Positions 1 through 6,684 of a stretch of DNA of 16,054 bases are shown one piece after another (positions within the stretch are counted from its first letter, which is position 1; every line of letters starts with the position of its first letter). The position numbers were made by a program, and so were the translations under genes. Origin of the DNA: Flavobacterium sp. UBA6721 (lineage in GTDB: Bacteria > Bacteroidota > Bacteroidia > Flavobacteriales > Flavobacteriaceae); contig DKIJ01000007.1 of NCBI GenBank assembly GCA_002454195.1, positions 1-16,054 of the forward strand, in the 5' to 3' direction. The notes beneath the pieces are model-generated. The model was not told where the DNA came from, searched no databases, and worked only from the letters and a program-made list of their open reading frames with translations.

Positions 1-93
1 ATTACTATACTTCATAGTAGAAAAGGAGATTTTAAACAAATAAAGAATATAAAGGATTTTACACTATATATAATAGTAGAAGCTTCATTTTAA

Positions 94-190
94 GCAACTG
101 CCCTAGCCCTGATAGAAATGGAAATCCTTATTGTTTTTTTCTTGAAAAACAATAAGATTGAAATGAATAGCAGGAAATAGCTCCTGAAAA
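94..190 (+). repeat. Dispersed structured repeat, copy 1 (candidate ncRNA)
   Basis: This intergenic element matches a second copy at 14121-14240 on the other strand. Both share the blocks GATAG-A-TGGAAATCCTT and AAGATTGAAA-G-ATAGC on either side of a long AT-rich hairpin. Here the hairpin pairs 128-138 with 145-155 around a 6-nt loop. It extends outward through AATC/GATT with one bulged C, giving about 16 bp. A second small hairpin (CAGGA/TCCTG, 171-186) follows. The flanks are conserved while the stem sequence differs but still pairs, which suggests a structured RNA or a REP-like mobile palindrome. It resembles an element I recall as common between Flavobacterium genes. Whether it matches an Rfam family such as Flavo-1 is untested. 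The outer boundaries are approximate. Confidence 0.75.
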
Positions 191-241
191 ACACACCTAT
201 ACACAATAACCAAAAAGAAACACACTATACTATAATATATA

Positions 242-272
242 TTGTATGTATTTTTTGAATACTATATATTTG
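242..272 (+). promoter_or_regulatory. Promoter of the thrS-infC-rpmI-rplT operon
   Basis: A TTG at 242-244 is followed by a 20-nt spacer and then TATATTTG at 265-272. This fits the Bacteroidetes primary sigma consensus (-33 TTG, 19-21 nt, -7 TAnnTTTG) exactly. Transcription should begin near 279, leaving a leader of about 15 nt before the thrS ATG. That leaves no room for a T-box or attenuator. It is predicted from sequence only. Confidence 0.6.
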
Positions 273-294
273 CAATCTCAAAATTAAACTAACA

Positions 295-2241
295 ATGATT
301 AAGATTACTTTGCCCGATGGGTCAGTTAGAGAGTTTGCACAAGGCACAACTCCAATGGATGTTGCTAAAAGCATTAGCGAAGGATTTGCAAGAAATGTAA
401 TTTCGGCTTCTTTCAATGGTACAACTATTGAAACAGTAACACCACTAACAACCGACGGCAGTCTTATATTATATACCTGGAACGATCTGGAAGGTAAAAA
501 AGCTTTCTGGCATTCTACTTCGCATGTAATGGCTCAAGCATTAGAAGAAATGTTCCCAGGAATCAAATTAACTCTTGGACCTGCTATTGCTAACGGATTC
601 TATTATGACGTAGATTTTGAAGACCAAAAAATAACTGAAGCTGATTTCAAGAAAATCGAAGACAGAGTCCTTGAAATTTCTAGAGGTAAACACGAATTTA
701 AACTAAGACCTGTTTCCAAGGCTGAAGCATTAGAGTTATACAAAGACAATGTTTACAAAACTGAGTTGATTACGAATTTAGAAGACGGAACAATAACTTT
801 TTGTGACCACGATACCTTTACCGACTTATGTAGAGGCGGACATATCCCAAATACAGGACTTATCAAAGCCATGAAAGTCATGAGTGTTGCTGGTGCTTAT
901 TGGAGAGGTGATGAAAAAAACAAACAATTAACAAGAGTTTATGGTGTTTCATTTCCAAAACAGAAAGACCTAACAGAATATTTAGAATTATTAGAAGAAG
1001 CGAAACGTCGCGACCACAGAAAACTGGGCAAAGAGTTAGAATTATTTGCTTTTTCTCAAAAAGTGGGTCAAGGCTTACCTTTATGGCTACCTAAAGGAGC
1101 TGCTTTAAGAGACCGATTAGAGCAATTCTTAAAAAGAGCTCAAAAAAAAGCAGGTTATGAGCAAGTTGTTACTCCTCATATTGGTCAAAAAGAACTATAT
1201 GTTACTTCTGGTCATTATGCGAAATATGGCGCGGACAGCTTCCAACCCATAAATACTCCAGCAGAAGGCGAAGAGTTCTTATTAAAACCTATGAACTGTC
1301 CTCACCACTGTGAGATTTACAACACAAGACCTTGGTCATACAAAGATTTACCAAAACGTTACGCTGAATTTGGTACTGTTTACAGATACGAGCAATCAGG
1401 GGAATTACACGGATTAACACGTGTACGCGGATTTACTCAGGATGATGCTCATATTTTTTGTACTCCGGAACAATTAGACGACGAGTTCAAAAAAGTAATC
1501 GACCTTGTATTATATGTCTTTGGTTCATTAGGATTTGAAAACTTCACTGCTCAGGTTTCATTAAGAGATCCAGAAAACAGAGAAAAATACATAGGAACAG
1601 ACGAAAACTGGGAAAAAGCTGAGAATGCTATTATTAATGCTGCACGTGACAAGGGATTAAATACTGTTGTCGAATACGGTGAAGCAGCTTTCTACGGACC
1701 TAAACTGGATTTCATGGTAAAAGATGCTTTAGGGAGACAATGGCAATTAGGAACAATCCAAGTTGACTACAACCTTCCAGAGCGTTTTGAACTAACATAC
1801 AAAGGATCAGACAATGAACTTCACCGACCAGTGATGATTCACCGTGCTCCTTTTGGTTCTATGGAACGCTTCATAGCAATTTTACTAGAACACACAGCAG
1901 GAAATTTCCCCTTATGGTTAATGCCAGAACAGGCTATAATCTTGTCTTTGAGCGAGAAATATGAAAATTATGCCAAAAAAGTTTTAGAATTGCTAGAAAA
2001 TCACGAAATTCGCGGGCTAATTGACAACCGAAACGAAACAATTGGTAAAAAAATCAGAGATGCGGAGTTGCAAAAAATCCCATTTATGCTGATTGTTGGA
2101 GAGGAAGAGGAGAAAAACGGAACAATTTCTATACGCCGCCAAGGTCAAGAAGGAAAAGGAAACATCAGCGTTACAATTGAAGAATTTGTCAGAATTGTAA
2201 ACGAAGAAATAAACAAGACATTAAAAGTATTTACTGTTTAA
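295..2241 (+). CDS. thrS: Threonine--tRNA ligase
   Basis: Cytoplasmic class II aminoacyl-tRNA synthetase that activates threonine with ATP and charges tRNA-Thr. The 648-residue length is normal for the family. An N-terminal TGS domain (about 1-62) is followed by the editing domain with H73-x3-H77 and the C179...H183 pair (LCRGGH), which hydrolyses Ser-tRNA-Thr. The catalytic core spans about 240-530. Its three zinc ligands, which also read the threonine side chain, are visible: C335 in MNCPHH, H386 in QDDAHIF and H516 in [10 protein letters not shown]. Motif 2 ([17 protein letters not shown]) and the C-terminal anticodon-binding domain (about 540-640) are intact. The start is ATG 295, about 15 nt after the predicted transcription start. 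It is the first gene of an operon with infC, rpmI and rplT, an arrangement shared by many bacteria. Confidence 0.98.
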   Translation: MIKITLPDGSVREFAQGTTPMDVAKSISEGFARNVISASFNGTTIETVTPLTTDGSLILYTWNDLEGKKAFWHSTSHVMAQALEEMFPGIKLTLGPAIANGFYYDVDFEDQKITEADFKKIEDRVLEISRGKHEFKLRPVSKAEALELYKDNVYKTELITNLEDGTITFCDHDTFTDLCRGGHIPNTGLIKAMKVMSVAGAYWRGDEKNKQLTRVYGVSFPKQKDLTEYLELLEEAKRRDHRKLGKELELFAFSQKVGQGLPLWLPKGAALRDRLEQFLKRAQKKAGYEQVVTPHIGQKELYVTSGHYAKYGADSFQPINTPAEGEEFLLKPMNCPHHCEIYNTRPWSYKDLPKRYAEFGTVYRYEQSGELHGLTRVRGFTQDDAHIFCTPEQLDDEFKKVIDLVLYVFGSLGFENFTAQVSLRDPENREKYIGTDENWEKAENAIINAARDKGLNTVVEYGEAAFYGPKLDFMVKDALGRQWQLGTIQVDYNLPERFELTYKGSDNELHRPVMIHRAPFGSMERFIAILLEHTAGNFPLWLMPEQAIILSLSEKYENYAKKVLELLENHEIRGLIDNRNETIGKKIRDAELQKIPFMLIVGEEEEKNGTISIRRQGQEGKGNISVTIEEFVRIVNEEINKTLKVFTV

Positions 2242-2257
2242 CTTAAATTTTATAGCC

Positions 2258-2812
2258 ATAGCAATAAGAAACAATAGAGGTTTCCAACCTCGAGTAGAAA
2301 AAAAAGATGCGCACAGAATAAACAACCTTATTCGTGTGCCAGAAGTACGACTAGTAGGTGAAAATGTAGAGCCCGGAGTTTTTAAAACAGCAGATGCTTT
2401 GCGATTAGCTGATCAACTTGAATTAGATTTAGTCGAAATTTCGCCAAATGCTGATCCACCGGTTTGTAAAATCATGGATTACAAAAAGTTTGTTTATGAG
2501 CAGAAAAAACGAGAAAAAATTCTAAAAGCGAAATCCTCACAGGTTGTCGTTAAAGAAATTCGTTTCGGTCCTCAAACAGATGAGCATGATTATGAATTTA
2601 AAAGAAAGAACGCAGAGAAATTCCTAAAAGAAGGAGCTAAACTAAAAGCATTTGTTTTCTTTAAAGGACGTTCTATTATTTATAAAGATCAAGGTCAAAT
2701 CTTATTATTAAGATTAGCAACAGATTTAGAAGAATTTGGTAAAGTAGAAGCTTTGCCTGTTCTTGAAGGAAAAAGAATGATTATGTTCATTGCTCCTAAG
2801 AAAAAGAAATAG
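2258..2812 (+). CDS. infC: Translation initiation factor IF-3, ATA start codon
   Basis: IF-3 binds the 30S subunit, prevents premature 50S joining and proofreads the start codon and initiator tRNA. No ATG lies in frame near the 5' end. The first standard alternative, GTG 2336, would delete about 26 residues of the N domain. Reading upstream in frame gives [20 protein letters not shown] and then [14 protein letters not shown], which aligns with the E. coli IF-3 N-terminus (NRINGEIRAQEVRL). I therefore place the start at ATA 2258, 16 nt after the thrS stop, giving 184 residues, close to the usual 180. ATA 2252 is a less likely alternative. Rare start codons on infC are the known basis of IF-3 autorepression (AUU in E. 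coli), so the same feedback is inferred here. The core motifs [20 protein letters not shown] and the C-terminal [12 protein letters not shown] are intact. Confidence 0.9.
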   Translation: MAIRNNRGFQPRVEKKDAHRINNLIRVPEVRLVGENVEPGVFKTADALRLADQLELDLVEISPNADPPVCKIMDYKKFVYEQKKREKILKAKSSQVVVKEIRFGPQTDEHDYEFKRKNAEKFLKEGAKLKAFVFFKGRSIIYKDQGQILLLRLATDLEEFGKVEALPVLEGKRMIMFIAPKKKK

Positions 2813-2817
2813 TTAAA

Positions 2818-2854
2818 GTTTAAAACAATAAGTGTAACCGCTTTTATTTTAAAC
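2818..2854 (+). promoter_or_regulatory. Intercistronic stem-loop between infC and rpmI
   Basis: GTTTAAAA at 2818-2825 pairs with TTTTAAAC at 2847-2854. The inner part AATAAG/CTTTT extends the stem with one mismatch and one bulge. No U-run follows, so this is unlikely to be a terminator. It may mark an RNA-processing site or form part of a regulatory leader for the L35-L20 genes. The structure is visible in the sequence; the role is not established. Confidence 0.4.
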
Positions 2855-2901
2855 TAAACATAAAATAAGTAAGTAAGAATAAATTCAAAAAACTAGGAAA
2901 A

Positions 2902-3099
2902 ATGCCTAAAATGAAAACAAAATCTAGCGCTAAGAAACGTTTTAAAGTTACTGGCTCTGGAAAGATTAAAAGAAAGCATGCTTTTAAAAGTCACATCTTG
3001 ACTAAAAAATCTAAGAAACGTAAATTAGCTTTGACACACTCAGCGCTAGTTCACTCTACAGATATGAAAAGTATCAAACAACAATTAAGAATTATCTAA
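2902..3099 (+). CDS. rpmI: 50S ribosomal protein L35
   Basis: Small basic protein of the large ribosomal subunit, 65 residues, the usual size. It begins [20 protein letters not shown] and carries the conserved [20 protein letters not shown] segment, which sits in rRNA. It lies 89 nt after infC and 120 nt before rplT, in the widely conserved infC-rpmI-rplT order. In other bacteria this pair is repressed by free L20 binding the mRNA. The gap lengths here leave room for such a site, but I cannot identify one with confidence. Confidence 0.97.
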   Translation: MPKMKTKSSAKKRFKVTGSGKIKRKHAFKSHILTKKSKKRKLALTHSALVHSTDMKSIKQQLRII

Positions 3100-3219
3100 T
3101 CGACAAAAGTCTTTAGATAAATTTCTTTAGGTTAAAACAATTTAATAACCTTGGAGTATGGCCAATAAGTACCTTTGATTAAATTCGGGTCGCCTGCTAC
3201 AAAAATAAAAGTAAAAATT
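3100..3219 (+). promoter_or_regulatory. rpmI-rplT spacer, possible L20 control region
   Basis: This 120-nt gap inside a ribosomal protein operon is long for two genes that are normally close together. It contains a stem-loop (AGGTTA 3129-3134 with TAACCT 3146-3151), followed directly by a locally G-richer stretch (GGAGTATGGCC). The reading frame of rplT stays open through part of it from TTG 3175, but those codons do not resemble L20. A translational operator is possible by analogy with L20 autoregulation elsewhere. Nothing here proves it. Confidence 0.25.
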
Positions 3220-3564
3220 ATGCCAAGATCGGTAAATTCAGTTGCTAAAAGAGCAAGAAGAAAAAAAATAATGAAACAAGCCAAAGGTTTCTTTGGTCGT
3301 CGTAAAAACGTTTGGACAGTAGCTAAAAACGCGGTAGAAAAAGCAATGCTTTATGCTTACCGTGACAGAAAGCAAAACAAAAGAAACTTCCGTTCACTTT
3401 GGATTCAACGTATTAACGCTGGAGCTAGATTAGAAGGAATGTCTTATTCTCAATTCATGGGTAAAGTAAAAGCTAACGGAATCGAATTGAACAGAAAAGT
3501 TCTTGCAGATTTAGCAATGAACCACCCAGAAGCTTTCAAAGCAGTACTTAACAAAGTAAAATAA
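3220..3564 (+). CDS. rplT: 50S ribosomal protein L20
   Basis: L20 binds 23S rRNA early and is needed to assemble the 50S subunit. In several bacteria it also represses its own operon. The start is ATG 3220, giving [20 protein letters not shown] and 114 residues, the normal length. A longer frame from TTG 3175 would add 15 residues with no counterpart in the family. The basic N-terminal arm, the [19 protein letters not shown] segment and the globular RNA-binding C-domain ([20 protein letters not shown]) are intact. It is the last gene of the operon, with a strong intrinsic terminator about 40 nt downstream. Confidence 0.97.
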   Translation: MPRSVNSVAKRARRKKIMKQAKGFFGRRKNVWTVAKNAVEKAMLYAYRDRKQNKRNFRSLWIQRINAGARLEGMSYSQFMGKVKANGIELNRKVLADLAMNHPEAFKAVLNKVK

Positions 3565-3604
3565 ACGTTTTATCAACTCAATTTAAGACTACTTACTTAT
3601 ATAG

Positions 3605-3640
3605 AAAACCTCATCCGCCTATGCGTGATGAGGTTTTTTT
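3605..3640 (+). terminator. Rho-independent terminator of the rplT operon
   Basis: AAAACCTCATC (3605-3615) pairs with GATGAGGTTTT (3627-3637). An inner CGC/GCG stem (3616-3618 with 3623-3625) caps it, with one bulged T. The run of T residues at 3634-3640 supplies the U-tract on the + strand. It separates the translation operon from the signalling genes. Confidence 0.9.
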
Positions 3641-3739
3641 ATTTACAATAAATTGAATTCAAATACACCCTACTATTTTCAATATAAACCACCTTAAATT
3701 TTAACGAAAAATAGTATTTTAGTACTAGATTTCCTTACT

Positions 3740-5470
3740 ATGAATTACCAAAAGTACCCCAAAAAAATTAAATATTTTTTTCCCCTTATAATAACTCTTT
3801 TCCTTAACGCTTGTGTGCAAAAGAGAGAGCCTATTGATGTATCGAAAGATAAAAAACAAGTTGACAAATACTACCAACTTGCCAATAACTATTATGACAA
3901 CAATAAATACGATAGCGCTTTTTATTATTCCAACAAAATAAGATTAGATATTAATCCTAAATTGGAGCTAAAAAAATATGCTACTAACATGTTTATTATT
4001 GTAGCTTCACAACAAATGAAAGGGGATTATGCTGGTGCTGAAAATTCAATTGTAGAAGCACTTAATTCTTTTGAAAGAATAAACAAAAAAAAATACAAGT
4101 ACAAATTCTACAACCTTTTAGCGTATAACTATATGTCTCAGAAAATTTATAGTGAAGCCCGATTTTACTACAAAAAAACAGCTACCTACTATCTTGACAA
4201 AAGAAGAAAACTACTAAGCGTGATAAATATTGGACATACTTATAAAGAAGAAAAACAATACAAGAAAGCTCTTAACATTTTACTTCCTTTATTAAAAGAC
4301 CAAACAATTCAAAATCATACATATTATAAAGCAGGAATTTTAAATGATATTGGCTATTGCTATTTTAAACTCGGAAACACAATCGCATTGAGCTATCTCA
4401 AAAAATCATTAAAATTATTTTCAAACATGGATTCTACAGCAGACAATAACTATGATATAACAGCTAATTATTATAATCTACACGAATATTACTTAGAAAA
4501 GGACAAAAAAACAGCTTTACATTATGCCAAATTATTATATCAAAAAGCTACTGAATACAATAATCCCGATGACCGCTTAATAGCATTGAGTCTATTGATT
4601 AAAAACACTGAAGGAAGTGAATCTAAAAAATATGCGTTAAAATACATCTCTCTAAATGATAGTATAACCGATATTAGGCAAAAAGCAAAAAATTTCTTTG
4701 CAAAACTAAAATTCGATTCTAAAAAAGAGAAAGAAGAGAATATAAAATTAAAAACAGAACGAGAATTACTGACTGCTCAAGAGAGAAACAAAAATATTAT
4801 AACAACTTTTGTTATCACTATACTATTAATAATTACAGGTATTATTTATTATTACCTTATCGAAAAAAACAAAAAGGAGAAACTACAAACTGCCTACAAT
4901 ACTGAAACAAGGATTGCAAAAAAACTGCACGATGAATTGGCTAATGAAATCTATCAGACAATTAATTTTGCTGAAACACAAGATTTATCCTCACCGAATG
5001 TATCAGAAAAACTGTTAGAGAACTTAGATAACATATATGCAACTACCAGAAATATATCAAGAGAAAACAACTATATAGAAACAGAGCATCTATTTTCTGA
5101 AAACTTAAAAGAAATGATCGCTAGCTTTAATAGTAAAACAACAAATATTATAATCAATGGTTTAGAGGAACTTGATTGGTCAAGAATTTCTAAATTAAAA
5201 AAAATCACCATTTATAGAGTAATTCAGGAACTTTTAGTAAACATGAAAAAACATAGTAAAAGCACACTTGTTCTTATTTCCTTTAAAAGGAAAGAAAACA
5301 AATTACACGTTAATTATTACGATAATGGTATAGGAATTGATTTTGAAAAACCTATTAAGAAAAATGGACTTCAAAATATCGAAAATAGAATTTCTACTAT
5401 CAATGGAAAAATTACATTTGAGAAAAACCAAAATAAAGGATTAAAATCCAATATCACTATTCCAACATAA
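3740..5470 (+). CDS. Lipobox-bearing TPR sensor histidine kinase
   Basis: Predicted two-component sensor kinase of 576 residues. A hydrophobic N-terminus ends in a lipobox (LNAC, Cys25), suggesting lipid anchoring outside the cytoplasm. Residues about 41-310 are helical repeats of TPR type (for example 43-66, 122-150, 160-187, 198-225), predicted to form the periplasmic sensor. A charged coiled-coil stretch (about 320-350) and one membrane helix (about 353-373) lead to a cytoplasmic kinase. The HisKA_3-type phosphoacceptor is H397 in KKLHDELANEI. The ATPase domain has an N-box at N501, the G1 box DNGIGID at 528-534, and GLQNIENR at 543-550. It is followed after 11 nt by its likely partner regulator. 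The stimulus is unknown. A lipobox plus a membrane helix in one kinase is uncommon; Cys25 could instead lie in an ordinary cleaved or uncleaved signal sequence. Confidence 0.88.
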   Translation: MNYQKYPKKIKYFFPLIITLFLNACVQKREPIDVSKDKKQVDKYYQLANNYYDNNKYDSAFYYSNKIRLDINPKLELKKYATNMFIIVASQQMKGDYAGAENSIVEALNSFERINKKKYKYKFYNLLAYNYMSQKIYSEARFYYKKTATYYLDKRRKLLSVINIGHTYKEEKQYKKALNILLPLLKDQTIQNHTYYKAGILNDIGYCYFKLGNTIALSYLKKSLKLFSNMDSTADNNYDITANYYNLHEYYLEKDKKTALHYAKLLYQKATEYNNPDDRLIALSLLIKNTEGSESKKYALKYISLNDSITDIRQKAKNFFAKLKFDSKKEKEENIKLKTERELLTAQERNKNIITTFVITILLIITGIIYYYLIEKNKKEKLQTAYNTETRIAKKLHDELANEIYQTINFAETQDLSSPNVSEKLLENLDNIYATTRNISRENNYIETEHLFSENLKEMIASFNSKTTNIIINGLEELDWSRISKLKKITIYRVIQELLVNMKKHSKSTLVLISFKRKENKLHVNYYDNGIGIDFEKPIKKNGLQNIENRISTINGKITFEKNQNKGLKSNITIPT

Positions 5471-5481
5471 CAATCCTATTT

Positions 5482-6153
5482 ATGTTTCAAAAAGTATTAA
5501 TAGTAGAAGATTTAGATTCTATCATAGAAACTATAAAAACGACATTAGAGAAATTAGCTATTCCTCAAATTGAACATGTAAAATATTGTGATGAAGCTAT
5601 TATAAAAATAAAAAAAGCCCAACATGACAAAATACCATTTGAACTCATAATAAGCGACCTATCATTTAAAGAAGACCATCGTGAAAACAAAATTAAAAAT
5701 GGTGAAGAACTAATAACTGCTATAAAAAAAATTCAACCAGAAATAAAAACCATAATATTCTCCATAGAGGACAAATCATTCAAAATAAATTCTCTTTTTA
5801 ATAATCAAAAAATCAATGCTTATGTTGTAAAAGGTAGAAATAGCATAAACGATTTAAAAACTGCTGTATTAGAAACGTACAAAAACAACAAAAGGATTCT
5901 CCTACCTGAAGATCAAAAACACTCTTTTAATAAAAAAGCAATAATAGAAATAGAAGCCTATGACATTCAATTACTACAACTATTGTCTAAAGGGTATATA
6001 ATATCCGAAATTACTACCGAATTCAAAAAATTAGAAATCCAACCAAATAGCAATAGTAGTATTGAAAAAAGAATTAACAAACTCAAAACTTACTTTAAAG
6101 CTAACAATAATGTTCATTTAATTGCTATAACAAAAGATTTAGGCTTGATTTAA
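5482..6153 (+). CDS. NarL/LuxR-type response regulator
   Basis: Predicted DNA-binding response regulator of 223 residues. The receiver domain (1-135) has the acidic pair E9-D10, the phosphoacceptor D59 (LIISDLS), S94 at the switch Ser/Thr position and the conserved K117 (YVVKG). The C-terminal part (about 160-223) is a helix-turn-helix of GerE/LuxR type, diverged from typical NarL. The usual DIQLLQLLSKGY lead-in is clear, but the segment before the recognition helix is longer than usual. Its start lies 11 nt after the kinase stop, so co-transcription and phosphotransfer from the kinase are inferred. A perfect palindrome 40 nt downstream of this gene, at the next promoter, is the obvious candidate target. 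No symbol is assigned because the family is not one I can name. Confidence 0.88.
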   Translation: MFQKVLIVEDLDSIIETIKTTLEKLAIPQIEHVKYCDEAIIKIKKAQHDKIPFELIISDLSFKEDHRENKIKNGEELITAIKKIQPEIKTIIFSIEDKSFKINSLFNNQKINAYVVKGRNSINDLKTAVLETYKNNKRILLPEDQKHSFNKKAIIEIEAYDIQLLQLLSKGYIISEITTEFKKLEIQPNSNSSIEKRINKLKTYFKANNNVHLIAITKDLGLI

Positions 6154-6192
6154 TTGCCAATAAACAGAATCTAAATAAAATAACCAAACCAA

Positions 6193-6210
6193 TTTACGGT
6201 TTTCCGTAAA
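6193..6210. promoter_or_regulatory. Palindromic operator, likely response-regulator binding site
   Basis: TTTACGG (6193-6199) and CCGTAAA (6204-6210) form a perfect 7+7 bp inverted repeat with a TTTT spacer. No U-run follows on the + strand, so it is a poor terminator. Its centre lies about 42 bp upstream of the start expected from the -7 element at 6231. It covers the place where a -33 element should be, and none is visible there. This is the geometry of class II activator sites. LuxR/NarL-type regulators often bind short inverted repeats of this size. Confidence 0.6.
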
Positions 6211-6230
6211 AAAACCTCCTTTATTCGTTC

Positions 6231-6238
6231 TAAATTTG
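6231..6238 (+). promoter_or_regulatory. -7 element of the small lipoprotein promoter
   Basis: TAAATTTG matches TAnnTTTG exactly. No TTG occurs 19-21 nt upstream; that position is occupied by the palindrome at 6193-6210. The promoter is therefore predicted to be weak without an activator. Transcription should begin near 6244, about 32 nt before the ATG. Confidence 0.5.
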
Positions 6239-6276
6239 TTCCATACCAAAACAAATTGAAACAATAAACGAAAACT

Positions 6277-6681
6277 ATGATCCCCCTAAATAGTTATTTT
6301 AGAGTGTTTTTTATTGGATTACCCATTATTGTAACTTCATGTTTGAATGAAGGAAATCAAAATACCGATAAAGAAAAAACCATACCCTCCTATCTAAAAA
6401 TAGGTTCATCTACGAAAACAAGTAAAAAAAGTAACGAACAGCTATACTACCACTCCGAATCAAAAAATAAAAAATTTGATCATGAAATCGTAGGAAAGGA
6501 CGAAAATGGTAAACTCGTAAGTGGGTATATTAATATCGAATCAGAAATAGGAATAGGCGTAGTCAAAAAAGAAGATGACCCAAATGAAATTGAAATAATC
6601 AGCGAACATATCAATTCTAACAGCATAATGGCAACTGACATAAATGGATTTCAATACAGATTAAAATTCGATGATGAATAA
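6277..6681 (+). CDS. Small predicted lipoprotein, unknown function
   Basis: A 134-residue protein I do not recognise. The N-terminus has a short hydrophobic stretch (8-19) and a lipobox VTSC with Cys22, so export and lipidation are predicted. A low-complexity, charged linker (about 25-65) leads to a compact C-terminal part (about 66-134) that looks all-beta. It carries two similar turns: GKDENGKLVSGY at 73-84 and ATDINGFQYRLK at 119-130. The protein ends in acidic FDDE. It lies 123 nt after the response regulator with its own promoter and a palindromic operator, so it is the likely output of that two-component pair. Its stop is only 3 bp from the stop of the convergent gene. A role in envelope stress or signalling is conjecture. 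Confidence 0.75.
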   Translation: MIPLNSYFRVFFIGLPIIVTSCLNEGNQNTDKEKTIPSYLKIGSSTKTSKKSNEQLYYHSESKNKKFDHEIVGKDENGKLVSGYINIESEIGIGVVKKEDDPNEIEIISEHINSNSIMATDINGFQYRLKFDDE

Positions 6682-6684
6682 TCT

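Noticed and set aside
225..416. 63-codon open frame on the - strand at the thrS start
   Set aside because: It overlaps the thrS promoter and first codons, is antisense to a certain gene, and has no recognisable features.
2336..2812. infC starting at GTG 2336
   Set aside because: It removes the conserved IF-3 N-terminal segment, which is encoded in frame directly upstream. ATA 2258 is preferred.
3175..3219. N-terminal extension of rplT from TTG 3175
   Set aside because: The added residues are unlike any L20, and ATG 3220 gives the canonical [16 protein letters not shown] start.
3672..3715. Inverted repeat ACTATTTT/AAAATAGT upstream of the kinase gene as an operator
   Set aside because: It is all AT-rich with a 28-nt gap, so it is expected by chance in this base composition. 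It does not resemble the palindrome at 6193-6210.
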